Shown: positions 50,093 to 59,032, counted from the first letter of the stretch. The stretch: DNA of 64,000 bases from Streptomyces sp. NBC_00223 (GCF_036199905.1 NZ_CP108109.1:5765501-5829500); one strand, 5' to 3'. Made by a program: numbers and translations. Notes: a model not told the origin generated them from the letters alone.

Positions 50093-51458
50093 ACAGCCCG
50101 TCGTCCATTCGCTTCCCAGCCCGGCCGTCGCCGAGTCACCACCGTTCAGCGCCCGGTCCGCCGGGATGCGGATCGGCGCGCTGTTCGGCCCGGCCGTCTT
50201 CGGCGTCACCGCCGCGGGTGTCGCCCTGCCCAAGGTCTCGGTCGCCCTGCACGCGACCCCCGCGCAGGCCGCGTGGGTGCTCACCGCGCACGCGCTCGCA
50301 CTCGGTGTCGGCACCGCCCTGTTCGGCCGGCTCGGCGACGCGCTCGGTGTCCGCGCCACGCTGCTGGTCGGCTCGCTGGTGCTGCTGCTCGGCACCGGCA
50401 TCTGCGTCTCGGCGCCCAACCTCGGCACGCTGGTCGCGGGCCGCTTCGTACTGGCCGCCGGCTCCGGCGCCATGACCTCCGGCGCGCTGACGCTGGCCGC
50501 CTCGGGTGATCCGGCCCAACGGCCCAAGGTGCTCGCCGGATTCGGCGGCACCATGGCCGTCTTCTCGGCGAGCGCCACCCTGATGGGCGGCGTGGTCACC
50601 CAGTGGATGACGTGGCGGCTCACCGTCGTGCTGCCCGTGCTGTCGCTGCTCGCCGTGCCGTTCTGCCTGCCGCTGGCCACCCGGCCCGGCTCGCGCAAGT
50701 CCATCGACGTCCCCGGTGCCGCGCTGCTCACCGCCACGGTCAGCGCGCTGCTCGTACTGATCCAGTCGCCGACGCTCTCGCTGTCCACGCCGGTCGTGCT
50801 CACCCTGGTCGCGATCGTGGTCGTGGCCGCGGCCGGGCTGACCGCCCGCGTACGGCAGAGCCCCGAGGGCTTCGTGCAGCGCTCGCTCGCCACCGACGGG
50901 ACCTTCCTGCTGGCGGGCGCGATCGGTATCGGGGTGTACGCGGGGCTGTTCGCCGCGATGTACGCCGTGCCGCAGATCCTGGTCAAGTCCTACGGCTGGA
51001 GTGTCTTCCAGATCGGCTTCGCGCTGCTGCCCGGCGCGGCGATCGGCGCGATCGTCTCCCGGCTCGCGGGCAAGCTGACCTCCGGCAAGGGCGGGAACAT
51101 CCTGCTCGCCGGGGCGGCCGTCGCCTCCGCGGTGCTGATCGGTATCGCGGGCATCAACGGTGGCGGCGCGTGGCTGCTGGTCAGCGGGGCGTCGCTGGGC
51201 TTCGCGGCCTTCGCGGTCACGCAGGTGGTGACGACGGGGCTGATGTCCGTCCGGATCCCTCCGCAGCGGCGGGGTGGCGCGATGGGCCTGCTCAACCTGA
51301 CGTTCTTCGTCGGCGGCGGCATGGGGTCGGGCGCGGCGGGCGCGCTGGCGAAGTCCATGGAGCTGACCAGTGCGTTGGGGCTGGTCGCCGTGCTGCCGCT
51401 GGTCTCGGGCCTGTTGGCCCTCGTGCTGTCCAACGGCCGCCAGAAGCCGGCCGCCTAG
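50082..51458 (+). CDS. MFS efflux transporter of the grixazone-like cluster
   Basis: A 458-residue membrane protein with about 14 hydrophobic helices. AAWVLTAHALALGVGTALFGRLGDALGVR is helix 2 plus motif A and RFVLAAGSGAMTSGALTLAASGD the motif-C region of drug-exporting DHA2 pumps. It begins inside the last codons of the FAD oxidoreductase gene, so the two are coupled. It probably exports the pigment or protects against it. A 900-base non-coding stretch follows. Confidence 0.87.
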   Translation: MTTEQPVVHSLPSPAVAESPPFSARSAGMRIGALFGPAVFGVTAAGVALPKVSVALHATPAQAAWVLTAHALALGVGTALFGRLGDALGVRATLLVGSLVLLLGTGICVSAPNLGTLVAGRFVLAAGSGAMTSGALTLAASGDPAQRPKVLAGFGGTMAVFSASATLMGGVVTQWMTWRLTVVLPVLSLLAVPFCLPLATRPGSRKSIDVPGAALLTATVSALLVLIQSPTLSLSTPVVLTLVAIVVVAAAGLTARVRQSPEGFVQRSLATDGTFLLAGAIGIGVYAGLFAAMYAVPQILVKSYGWSVFQIGFALLPGAAIGAIVSRLAGKLTSGKGGNILLAGAAVASAVLIGIAGINGGGAWLLVSGASLGFAAFAVTQVVTTGLMSVRIPPQRRGGAMGLLNLTFFVGGGMGSGAAGALAKSMELTSALGLVAVLPLVSGLLALVLSNGRQKPAA

Positions 51459-52383
51459 GCGCGCGCCCTGCTCCCACGTTCACGCGTCCCGCGCGCGGGG
51501 GTGAGGCCCCCGTCCCGGGGACTGCCCCGGACCTGTCTGCGGGCGCGCGGACGCGCGGGCGTGCGCCAACGCCGGGGCCTCGGCCCCGAAAACCCCGCGC
51601 GGGCACGCGCGTTCACCAACCCCCGGCTCCGGGACTCCCGGCAGGTGGCCCGCTGCCCCGGAGCCGAGCAGGGGGCGCCCGACCCTGGTTCTCCCGTATA
51701 CGCGCGGGCGCGGGCCGCTGCCCGGGCCGGCGCGTGGCCGATGCCACGGCCGCACTCGGGCGTGCGCCTGCACCGTGCAGGGGCGTTCTCCGGAAGCCGG
51801 TCCCTCCGCCTTTGGGTGCCGGGCACGAGCACGCCGACTCTGACCCTCCTGTTCTGCGCCGGCACGTGTCCGTATAGCCCCTCGGCCGCGACCCGGGCGC
51901 AGCCCTCGCGCCCCCCCGCTCCCCGCCCATGCGCCCGTGCGGCGGAACTCTCGCGCGTGGCCCCGAGAGCTCCGGCCGCCGGCCCCGAGCCCGGTTGTGG
52001 GCGGGCCTGGGGTGGGCAGGGGGAGACGCCAGCAGGTGGTCGTCCCCGGCTCTGCGACCCCTGGGGCCAGGCGTGGAGATCTGGCGCTTCGGCCTCATGG
52101 CCGGGTGCGGGCGGCGGCTGCGGTCGGCGCGGTGGGCCCCAACTCCTGGCGACCGTAAGGGGTTTCCGGCCACGGGACCCCGAGCGGGCGCGGGGCGCGC
52201 TCGTCCCGGCCTCGCGCGCTTGCGCGCCGAGTCCTCGGCTTCCGGGCCGCGCAGGCTCGGCGTGGGCGGGCGCCCGGCACGGACCGGCGTGGGCAGGCGC
52301 CCGGCACCGCCCGGCGGCGTCTCCCCGCCCGGCACCGCGCGGGGTGGGGGGACGCTGCCGGGCGCCCGGCACCGCGGGGCGGC
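51459..52383. other. About 0.9 kb of very GC-rich non-coding DNA with short repeats
   Basis: No gene is supported in the gap between the MFS and griD genes. Both strands keep long open frames only because stop codons are rare at this composition; their translations are Arg/Pro/Gly/Ala-rich with no domain. Repeats such as GCGCCCGGCAC (52270-52375, at least three copies) and C-rich runs are seen. It could be a decayed gene or a regulatory spacer. Confidence 0.5.
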
Positions 52384-52412
52384 GGATATCCGGGCGATAG
52401 GCCGTCGATACG
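52384..52412 (+). promoter_or_regulatory. Candidate SARP box before griD
   Basis: Three heptamers with a GATA core, GGATATC (52384-52390), CGATAGG (52395-52401) and CGATACG (52406-52412), are spaced at exactly 11 bases. An A/C-rich CCAACAATG stretch begins eight bases after the last one, where a -10 would fall. The spacing fits SARP binding sites. Confidence 0.5.
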
Positions 52413-52457
52413 CGCTTCGCCCAACAATGCTCCGTCCCCGCTTTCCTGGAGTTGGTG

Positions 52458-53504
52458 ATGACGACAGAATTCGACAACCACGTCAGGGAACTGGTCGCCT
52501 GGCACTTCGACGCCGCGACCGGCTCCCCGTTCTGGCTGGCCAAACGGGACAGCCTCGGCTTCGACCCGCTCAACGACATCCGGGACGCGAACGACCTGCG
52601 CCGCTTCCCCGACGTCAGCGCGGAGTTGCGTGACGTACCCGCCCAGCAGCTGATCCCGCGCGGGCTGTCCGACCGGACCTTCCGGGTCTACGACTCGGGC
52701 GGCACGACGGGCGCGCCCAAGCGCGTCGTCGACAGCGCCTACCGTTCACGGATGCTGGAGTGGGCCCAGCGGCGCCTGGTCGCCCAGGGCGTGCCCGAGA
52801 CCGGCAACTGGCTCCACCTCGGACCGACCGGCCCCCATGTCATCGGCTTCGACGTCTCCCGCTACGCCGCCCTGGGCGAAGGCATCTTCTACACCGTCGA
52901 CCTCGACCCGCGCTGGGTCAAGCGCCTGCTGGCCACCGGCCGCGGCGACCTCGCCGACGAATACGTACAGCACCTGCTCGACCAGGCCGAGACCGTCCTG
53001 CGCAGCCAGGACGTCGCCGTACTGAGCACCACCCCGCCGCTGCTCGAAGCGATCTGCGCCCGCAGCGAGCTGTACGACCTCGTACGCACCAAGGTCCGGG
53101 CCATCATCTGGGCCGGCACCTCCATCAGCGCCGAGAGCCTGCGGATGCTCAAGGAGGTCTTCTTCGACGGCACCGCGGTGATCGGGATCTACGGCAACAG
53201 CCTGATGGGCGTGGCCCCGCAGCGCCCGTCCCTGGCCGACGACACCTTCCCCTGCGTCTTCGAGCCCTTCCCGGCGACCACCAGGCTCGAACTCGTCGAC
53301 GAGCAGGGCGATCTCGTCGAGTACGGCGAGCGCGGCCGGGTCCGGCTGCACCTGGTCTCCGACGAGATGTTCCTGCCCAACATCCTGGAACGGGACAGCG
53401 CCGTACGGATCGCGCCCGCCGTCGCCGGCGGCCCCGACGGGGTCGCCGATGTGCAGACCTACACCCGGATCGGCGACGTCGCCGTCATAGAAGGGGTCTA
53501 CTGA
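52458..53504 (+). CDS. griD: Acyl-activating subunit of carboxylate reductase, GriD type
   Basis: A 348-residue LuxE/acyl-protein-synthetase-like member of the adenylating superfamily. VYDSGGTTGAPKRVVD (78-93) is the ATP loop, and VRAIIWAGTSISAESLRML and IGIYGNSLMG follow as in LuxE-like proteins. With GriC it converts 3-amino-4-hydroxybenzoate to the aldehyde. The ATG at 52458 follows TGGAGTTGG. Its stop codon overlaps the griC ATG (TGATG). Confidence 0.87.
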   Translation: MTTEFDNHVRELVAWHFDAATGSPFWLAKRDSLGFDPLNDIRDANDLRRFPDVSAELRDVPAQQLIPRGLSDRTFRVYDSGGTTGAPKRVVDSAYRSRMLEWAQRRLVAQGVPETGNWLHLGPTGPHVIGFDVSRYAALGEGIFYTVDLDPRWVKRLLATGRGDLADEYVQHLLDQAETVLRSQDVAVLSTTPPLLEAICARSELYDLVRTKVRAIIWAGTSISAESLRMLKEVFFDGTAVIGIYGNSLMGVAPQRPSLADDTFPCVFEPFPATTRLELVDEQGDLVEYGERGRVRLHLVSDEMFLPNILERDSAVRIAPAVAGGPDGVADVQTYTRIGDVAVIEGVY

Positions 53505-54934
53505 TGGCCGCCGCGGACCCCAGCACACCGGCCGCCGGGCCGATACGCGTCGACCCGGTCGTCTCCGGCCGGCTCGTGCCCAGTTCGGACCGCACCACCC
53601 TCGTGGGCGTCCACGGCGCGGACCTGGCCGACATCGGCCTGGCCCCGCGGCTGCTCGCCCAGGCCGCCCTGAACCGGATGCGCGCGGCGGCCGACGGCCT
53701 CCCGCCGTCCCCCGCGATCTTCCGCGCCGCGGCCCGGATCTTCGCCACCGAGGAACTGGACGGCGAGAGCGTCGGACAGTACGTCGCCCGGGTCACCCAG
53801 GCCACCGGCCTGACCGCGGCCACCGGACGGCTCGCCGTCACCGACCTCGTCGCCGAGATCGAGGCGCTGCCCGAGACGACCGCCGCCGAACTGCCGGTCA
53901 CCGACTTCGGCGCCGGATTCCGTACCCGGTGGGTGCCGCGCGGGCGGACCTTCGCCGCGGTCATGGCCAGCAACCACCCCGTACCCAACGCCACTTGGGT
54001 GCAGGCGGTCTTCCACGGCTACAGCGTGCTGGTGCGGCCCGGCAGCCGTGACCCGTTCACCGCCCGGCGGCTGGTGGCGGCGCTGCTGCGGGCCGGCCTC
54101 GACCCCGAGCGGATCGCCTTCCTGCCCAGCGAGCGCCCGGTCGGCGAATTCCTGCTGCGGGAGGCCGACCGCGGCATCATCTACGGCGGCCGCAAGGCCG
54201 TCGAGACCTGGCAGCGCGACGAGTCGGTCGCGGTACGCGGCCCCGGCAGCACCAAGGCGCTGCTCGACGCCGACCTCGACGACCGGCTGCTCGACCACCT
54301 GGTCGCCTCGGCCTCCTTCGACGGCGGCACCCGCTGCACCAACCTCTCCGCGGTGCTCACCACCCGCCCGCCCGCCGAGGTCGCCGACGCGCTGGCCCGC
54401 CGGCTGAGCACGCTCCCGGTGCTCCCGGCCGACGCCCCCGAGGCGTCCCTGCTCGTGGTCGACGCAGAGCGGGCCGACCAGCTGCGCCGCCAGACCGACG
54501 CGCTGCGCGCCTCGCTCACCGACCACTCGGCCGCGTACGACGAGAACGGGCCACTCGTGGAGCTGCCCGACGGATCGTTCCTGCCGCGCCCGCTGGTGCT
54601 CTCCGCCGACAGCGCGCACGACCCGGCGGTCGGCACCGAACTCCCGTTCCCCTTCGTCATCGTGGCCCCCTGGACGCCGCAGGACGGCACCGCCCCGCTG
54701 CGTCACTCCCTCGTGCTCAACCTGCTCACCGAGAACGAGGAGGTCGTGGACCGGGCGCTGCGCGAGCCGACCGTACGGAAGATCACCCGCGGCACCGTAC
54801 TGCCGTGGACCGCGGTCCCCGGCATCCCGCACGACGACAACTACACGCAGTTCCTGCTGGAGCCCAAGGGCATCGTGGGCACCTCGGCCGGTGATATCGA
54901 TCTGAAATCGGCACAACACGACCTGGCCGGATGA
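53504..54934 (+). CDS. griC: Acyl reductase (LuxC-like aldehyde dehydrogenase), GriC type
   Basis: A 476-residue protein of the LuxC/aldehyde-dehydrogenase fold. SFDGGTRCTNLSAVL places the catalytic Cys at 278. VMASNHPVPNATWVQAVFHG and FLPSERPVGEFLL are NADPH-site blocks. It reduces the acyl group delivered by GriD to an aldehyde, giving 3-amino-4-hydroxybenzaldehyde in the grixazone route. Coupled to griD by a one-base overlap; the copper chaperone gene follows after 46 bases. Confidence 0.9.
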   Translation: MAAADPSTPAAGPIRVDPVVSGRLVPSSDRTTLVGVHGADLADIGLAPRLLAQAALNRMRAAADGLPPSPAIFRAAARIFATEELDGESVGQYVARVTQATGLTAATGRLAVTDLVAEIEALPETTAAELPVTDFGAGFRTRWVPRGRTFAAVMASNHPVPNATWVQAVFHGYSVLVRPGSRDPFTARRLVAALLRAGLDPERIAFLPSERPVGEFLLREADRGIIYGGRKAVETWQRDESVAVRGPGSTKALLDADLDDRLLDHLVASASFDGGTRCTNLSAVLTTRPPAEVADALARRLSTLPVLPADAPEASLLVVDAERADQLRRQTDALRASLTDHSAAYDENGPLVELPDGSFLPRPLVLSADSAHDPAVGTELPFPFVIVAPWTPQDGTAPLRHSLVLNLLTENEEVVDRALREPTVRKITRGTVLPWTAVPGIPHDDNYTQFLLEPKGIVGTSAGDIDLKSAQHDLAG

Positions 54935-54980
54935 TGCTCCTCATCAAGCACTCCACCTGCGAAAAGAGAAACGAGTTGCG

Positions 54981-55376
54981 ATGAAGCGTCGTCAGATGAT
55001 CCAGGCCGCGGCGGGCGTCGCCGCTGCCACCGCGCTGCCCGCCGCGATCGGCGCGGAGGCGCTGAAGGACAAGCTGCTGCCGGGCGGGCACAGCACGCAG
55101 GCCGCCGCCCAGGACGCGCACGCCGAGACGTACAAGGGCCGCAGCATCAGGGTCTCCGAGCCCGAGGGCGACCACCAGGTGGTCTACATCGACGACCGCC
55201 CGCTGCACGTCATGAAGCTGGGCGAGGGCGCCTACCTCAGTTCGCTCTGCCACTACGGGCTGGAGAAGTCCCCGCTGGCCGCGGCCCGCCGGGCCGTCGA
55301 CGAGCTGCGCGGCGCCAACCTGCTGACCACCCCCGTGCCGGCCGGAACGGCCGCCGTACACCACCACAGCGCATGA
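54981..55376 (+). CDS. griE: Tyrosinase co-factor / copper chaperone, MelC1-GriE type
   Basis: A 131-residue MelC1-like protein. A twin-arginine-type start (MKRRQMIQAAAGVAAATALP) suggests export with its partner by the Tat route. HVMKLGEGAYLSSLCHYGLE carries the conserved His and Cys of the caddie proteins that load copper into tyrosinase, and the C-terminus ends in three His. Its stop overlaps the griF ATG (ATGA). Confidence 0.9.
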   Translation: MKRRQMIQAAAGVAAATALPAAIGAEALKDKLLPGGHSTQAAAQDAHAETYKGRSIRVSEPEGDHQVVYIDDRPLHVMKLGEGAYLSSLCHYGLEKSPLAAARRAVDELRGANLLTTPVPAGTAAVHHHSA

Positions 55377-56332
55377 GCGCGCGGCGAGAGGACCGACGAC
55401 ACGTGCCCGGCGTACGCAAGAACCACCTGGACATGACGGCCGCCGAGAAGGCGCGCTTCGTCCACGCGGTCAAGGAGATCAAGCGGCGGGGTATCTACGA
55501 CAAGTTCGTGGCCCTGCATATACAGGTGAACTCCTCGGACTATCTGAACAAGCTGGGCGGCAAGCGGCTCGGCCATGTCAACCCCGGCCTCTTCCCGTGG
55601 CACCGCCAGTACCTGATCCACTTCGAGCAGGAGCTCCAGAAGATCGACCCGCGGGTCACCCTGCCGTACTGGGACTGGACGATCGACCAGGGCGTGGACT
55701 CCCCGCTGTGGGACGAGAACTTCATGGGCGGCAACGGCCGTGAGGGCGACCGCCGGGTGACGACCGGGCCGTTCGCCCGCGACAACGGCTGGGTCATCAA
55801 CATCAGCGTGGTGTCGGACGGTTCCGAGCCCGCGCCGGTCAACGGCCACTACACCACGGACGACCGTGACTACCTGGTCCGCGACATGGGCACCCTGACG
55901 CCCAACCTGCCGACCCCCAAGGAGCTTTCGGACACCCTCGCGCTGACGGTGTACGACTCCTACCCGTGGAACCACACCTCGGGCAGCGACTCGCCCTTCG
56001 CCAGCTTCCGCAACCACCTGGAGGGGTACGCGAAGTTCCCCTGGGAGCCGGCCCTGGGCAAGCTGCACGGCGCCGGTCACGTGTGGGTCGGCGGCCACAT
56101 GATGTACATCGGGTCGCCCAACGACCCGGTCTTCTTCCTCCACCACGCCTTCATCGACCGGTGCTGGTCCACCTGGCAGAAGCTGCACCCGCACGTGCCG
56201 CACTACCTGCCGACCGTGCCGACGACGGATGTCCCGGACATCCACACCAAGCTCGCGCCGTGGTTCACCCACACGCCGGGCGACCTGATCGACCACTCGC
56301 CTTGGTACTACTACGACGCGCCGCACCACTGA
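55373..56332 (+). CDS. griF: Tyrosinase-fold o-aminophenol oxidase, GriF type
   Basis: A 319-residue type-3 copper oxidase. CuA ligands are His49 (FVALHIQV), His68 (RLGHVNPG) and His77 (PWHRQY). CuB ligands are His232 and His236 (LHGAGHVWVGGH) and His258 (FFLHHAFID). The residue after His232 is Gly233 where true tyrosinases have Asn, which favours o-aminophenol or diphenol oxidation over tyrosine hydroxylation, as in GriF. It would oxidise 3-amino-4-hydroxybenzaldehyde to a phenoxazinone. The ATG at 55373 overlaps griE. A GTG at 55403 with GAGAGG upstream is an alternative start. Confidence 0.92.
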   Translation: MSARREDRRHVPGVRKNHLDMTAAEKARFVHAVKEIKRRGIYDKFVALHIQVNSSDYLNKLGGKRLGHVNPGLFPWHRQYLIHFEQELQKIDPRVTLPYWDWTIDQGVDSPLWDENFMGGNGREGDRRVTTGPFARDNGWVINISVVSDGSEPAPVNGHYTTDDRDYLVRDMGTLTPNLPTPKELSDTLALTVYDSYPWNHTSGSDSPFASFRNHLEGYAKFPWEPALGKLHGAGHVWVGGHMMYIGSPNDPVFFLHHAFIDRCWSTWQKLHPHVPHYLPTVPTTDVPDIHTKLAPWFTHTPGDLIDHSPWYYYDAPHH

Positions 56333-56336
56333 GCCC

Positions 56337-56412
56337 CCGGCCCGGGCGGCCTGACGCCCGGGCCGGAGCCCGCACTCCCAGGACCGCCGCACCCCCGTGC
56401 CGGCGGTCCTGG
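56337..56412. terminator. Two tandem terminator hairpins closing the cluster
   Basis: Hairpin 1: CCGGCCCGGGCG (56337-56348) with 56355-56366. Hairpin 2: CCAGGACCGCCG (56378-56389) with 56401-56412. Both have 12 perfect pairs and lie between the convergent griF and HAD genes. Confidence 0.78.
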
Positions 56413-56440
56413 GCATGACGGGCGGCCGTCTCCGCGCTCG

Positions 56441-57142
56441 TCAGCGGGATGTGGTGTCCGCCGGCCGGAGCGGTACGTTGCCCGGGCGCGCGGTCGGTGC
56501 GTCCCGCTCGCGCATTCCGGCGCGGGCGAGCTGGTACGCGGCCCGCAGGTCGTCGCCGTCGTACCGGTAGCGGGCGAGGTCACGCAGAGCGGACCCGGCG
56601 TTGACCGCCACGGTGTGCCGCAGCGTACGGAACAGCGGGAGATCCGAGCCGGAGTCGCCGTACGCCACGCACGAGTCGCGGCCGAGGGCGAGGGCCGCGC
56701 GGAGCCGGTCCACCGCGCCCACCTTGTCCTCGGGTACGAGGATGCCCGCGGGGTCCGGCGGGCCGGCGAGCGGCAGCGGGGGGAAGCGCGAGGCGATCAC
56801 CTCGTCCGCGCCGGCACCGACCAGCAGGTCCGCGAAGAAGTCGGGCGACATGGTCACCACGACCGAACGCTCCCCGCGGCGGCGGATGTCCGCGAAGACC
56901 TCGGGCATACCGCCGATCCAGGGGCTCCCGGCGAAGGTCTCCGCCACGAGCGCGGGTGTGAGCGCCCGCCACAGCGTGGACACCGCCGCCGCGAAACCGC
57001 GGGTGTCCAGGGTCCCCGCCGCGAAGGCCCCCTCCAGCGCGACCAGTTCGGGCAGACAGTCGAGCCGGCGGGCGATCTCCAGACCGGCGGTGGTGCCGCG
57101 CAGCAGGGTGCCGTCCATGTCGAACACGTGGAGCCGGGTCAC
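56441..57142 (-). CDS. HAD-IB family phosphatase
   Basis: A 233-residue HAD hydrolase: HVFDMDGTLLRG (nucleophile and acid Asp), VVVTMSPDFFADLL (motif II), AYGDSGSDLPLF (motif IV). It belongs to the phosphoserine-phosphatase-like group. The GTG at 57142 is chosen because the HAD fold starts at once after it; the ribosome site is weak and upstream GTGs are possible. It converges on griF and may or may not belong to the cluster. Confidence 0.82.
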   Translation of the reverse strand: MTRLHVFDMDGTLLRGTTAGLEIARRLDCLPELVALEGAFAAGTLDTRGFAAAVSTLWRALTPALVAETFAGSPWIGGMPEVFADIRRRGERSVVVTMSPDFFADLLVGAGADEVIASRFPPLPLAGPPDPAGILVPEDKVGAVDRLRAALALGRDSCVAYGDSGSDLPLFRTLRHTVAVNAGSALRDLARYRYDGDDLRAAYQLARAGMRERDAPTARPGNVPLRPADTTSR

Positions 57143-57314
57143 GGCCGGCTCCGGCCGGGCGCGCCTGCCCGGCCTCGTGGGCACTCGGGGAAGTCCCGTG
57201 TCATCGCAACGCTTTCCGTTCCCGCGGCCCGGAGCCGCGTCGTGACCGCCGACCGTCGCCGCCACTATGCCGTGAACGTCCCCCGGTGTCACCGGCGCCC
57301 CGGCCGGTGCCGAC

Positions 57315-58523
57315 TCAGACCGTCCCCGCGCGTCTGGCCGGGAATCCGTGGGTACGGGACAGCGCTACGACCACCAGCACCGGTCCCAGCAGGGCGAGGA
57401 CGCTCCACGGGAAGGACTTGGCGCCGAGCGTGTCGAGCAGGACTCCGCCGGCGGCCCCGCCGGCCGACATGAACGCGTTCCACACGGTGACCAGCAGGGC
57501 CTGTCCGGGGGCGCCGCCCGCGTCGGTCACTGCGGTCTGGAGAAGGGTGGTGACACCTCCCCAGCCGAGCCCCCACAGCACCATCGCGAGGTAGACGACG
57601 AGCCCGGTGCCCGCCATCAGCGCCAGCAGCACCGCGCCCGCCGCGAACAGCACGGTGCTGGCGAGGGTCAACAGGCGCAGCCGCCGGTCGACATGGGCGC
57701 CGACGACCCAGATGCTCACCAGGGACGCGACACCGAAGACCAGCAGCACCCGGTCGGTCGAGCCCTTCATACGGTAGGCGTCGAGGAAGGTGGCGATATA
57801 GGTGTAGAGGATGTTGTGGGCCAGGACGTAGGCGGCGACCACGAACAGCACCGCCGCCACGCCGGGCCGGGCGAAGGCCCGCAGGACCGGCTCCCGGTGC
57901 TCCGGCCGGTGGCCCGTCAGATCGGGCACCGACACCAGAATCCAGCCCAGCAGCAGGACACCGAGCACGGTCACGAGGAAGAACGTCGGCCGCCAGCCGA
58001 GGACCCCGCTCAGGAAGGTGCCGAGCGGGATGCCCAGCGACAGGGCGAGCGGTACGCCGGTCATGGTGATCGCGATGGCCCGGCCCTGGAGGTGGGCGGG
58101 GGCCAGCCTGCGGGCGTACTCGACCAGCAGCGCCCAGATGAAGCCCGCGGCCACACCGGCGACGAACCGGAAGACCATGGTCAGCGCGTAGTCGCCGGAG
58201 ACGGCGGTGACCGTGTTGGAGAGGGCGATTGCCGCCACGGCCGCCATCAGCAGCGGTTTGCGCCGCCAGGTCGCCGTGGCCACGGAGAGCGGGATGGCCG
58301 TGATCGCGGAGGCGATGGCGTAGACCGTCAGGGCCTGGCCCATCGCGGAGTCGCCGACCGACAGGCCGCGGCCCATGTCGGGCAGCATCCCCGCGGGCAG
58401 TGCCTCGGTGAGGATCGCGATGAAGGCGGCCGTGGCCAGTGCCAGCAGTGCGTTCCAGGGGAGTTGCCGGTCGTCCGGTGCCGCTCCGGCGTCGGTCCGT
58501 GTCTCCGGGTGAGAAGTGGTCAT
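57315..58523 (-). CDS. MFS transporter (12-helix, sugar-efflux/chloramphenicol-resistance type)
   Basis: A 402-residue membrane protein with 12 helices. FIAILTEALPAGMLPDMGRGL, YAIASAITAIPLSVATATWRRK and VAAGFIWALLVEYARRLAP are typical of the AraJ/CmlR-like DHA1 subgroup. It is divergent from a MerR gene across 65 bases with a long palindrome, so it is probably a MerR-induced pump. A -10-like GCATAC six bases before the ATG suggests a leaderless transcript. Confidence 0.88.
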   Translation of the reverse strand: MTTSHPETRTDAGAAPDDRQLPWNALLALATAAFIAILTEALPAGMLPDMGRGLSVGDSAMGQALTVYAIASAITAIPLSVATATWRRKPLLMAAVAAIALSNTVTAVSGDYALTMVFRFVAGVAAGFIWALLVEYARRLAPAHLQGRAIAITMTGVPLALSLGIPLGTFLSGVLGWRPTFFLVTVLGVLLLGWILVSVPDLTGHRPEHREPVLRAFARPGVAAVLFVVAAYVLAHNILYTYIATFLDAYRMKGSTDRVLLVFGVASLVSIWVVGAHVDRRLRLLTLASTVLFAAGAVLLALMAGTGLVVYLAMVLWGLGWGGVTTLLQTAVTDAGGAPGQALLVTVWNAFMSAGGAAGGVLLDTLGAKSFPWSVLALLGPVLVVVALSRTHGFPARRAGTV

Positions 58524-58528
58524 GACTT

Positions 58529-58560
58529 GTATGCTCAGACCTTCACACCGATGTGAAGGT
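58529..58560. promoter_or_regulatory. MerR operator overlapping the MFS promoter
   Basis: ACCTTCACA (58539-58547) and TGTGAAGGT (58552-58560) are perfect nine-base inverse arms around CCGA. On the minus strand TTCACA and GCATAC (58529-58534) are 17 bases apart and frame the MFS promoter, placing the palindrome over it as in MerR-controlled promoters. Confidence 0.68.
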
Positions 58561-58588
58561 CAAGGTCGTCCGAAGTGAGGTGGGCCAC

Positions 58589-59032
58589 ATGCGGATCGGG
58601 CAGCTGTCCGAGCGCACCGGCACGTCCCGCCGGCTGCTGCGCTACTACGAGGAGCAGGGGCTGCTCGTCTCCGACCGCGCCCCGAACGGGTACCGGGAGT
58701 ACGACGAGCGCTATGTCGAACGGGTGCTCCAGATCAGGGGGTTGCTCGACGCCGGGCTGCCCACCAGGATCATCAGACAGATCCTCCCCTGCCTCAACGG
58801 ACCCGGGGCCCTCTACGTCTCGGACGCCACACCGGAGACGATCGCGACGCTGGAGCACGAGCGGGACCGGATGACCGAGCGCATCCACTTCCTGGTCCGC
58901 AACAGGGACGCCATCGCCCGCTACCTGGACGCCGTACTCCGCGCCGCCCCGACCGCCCTGGCCGTCCCGGCCCCGGCCCCGGACCCGACTTCCGCCGCCG
59001 ACCGGGATCGAGTGAGAGGAACCCTTCGATGA
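58589..59032 (+). CDS. MerR-family regulator
   Basis: A 147-residue MerR protein: MRIGQLSERTGTSRRLLRYY, then EEQGLLVSDRAPNGYREYDE is the winged helix-turn-helix and the helical linker follows. Cys is limited to one residue in the effector part (ILPCLNG), so metal sensing is unlikely. It probably senses an organic compound and induces the divergent pump. The ATG at 58589 follows GAGGTGGG. Its last four bases overlap the next gene (ATGA). Confidence 0.88.
   Translation: MRIGQLSERTGTSRRLLRYYEEQGLLVSDRAPNGYREYDERYVERVLQIRGLLDAGLPTRIIRQILPCLNGPGALYVSDATPETIATLEHERDRMTERIHFLVRNRDAIARYLDAVLRAAPTALAVPAPAPDPTSAADRDRVRGTLR

Noticed and set aside
51455..52579. Minus-strand open frame of 374 codons in the cluster spacer
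   Set aside because: Composition is Arg/Pro/Gly/Ala with no motif or ribosome site, and it overlaps the start of griD.
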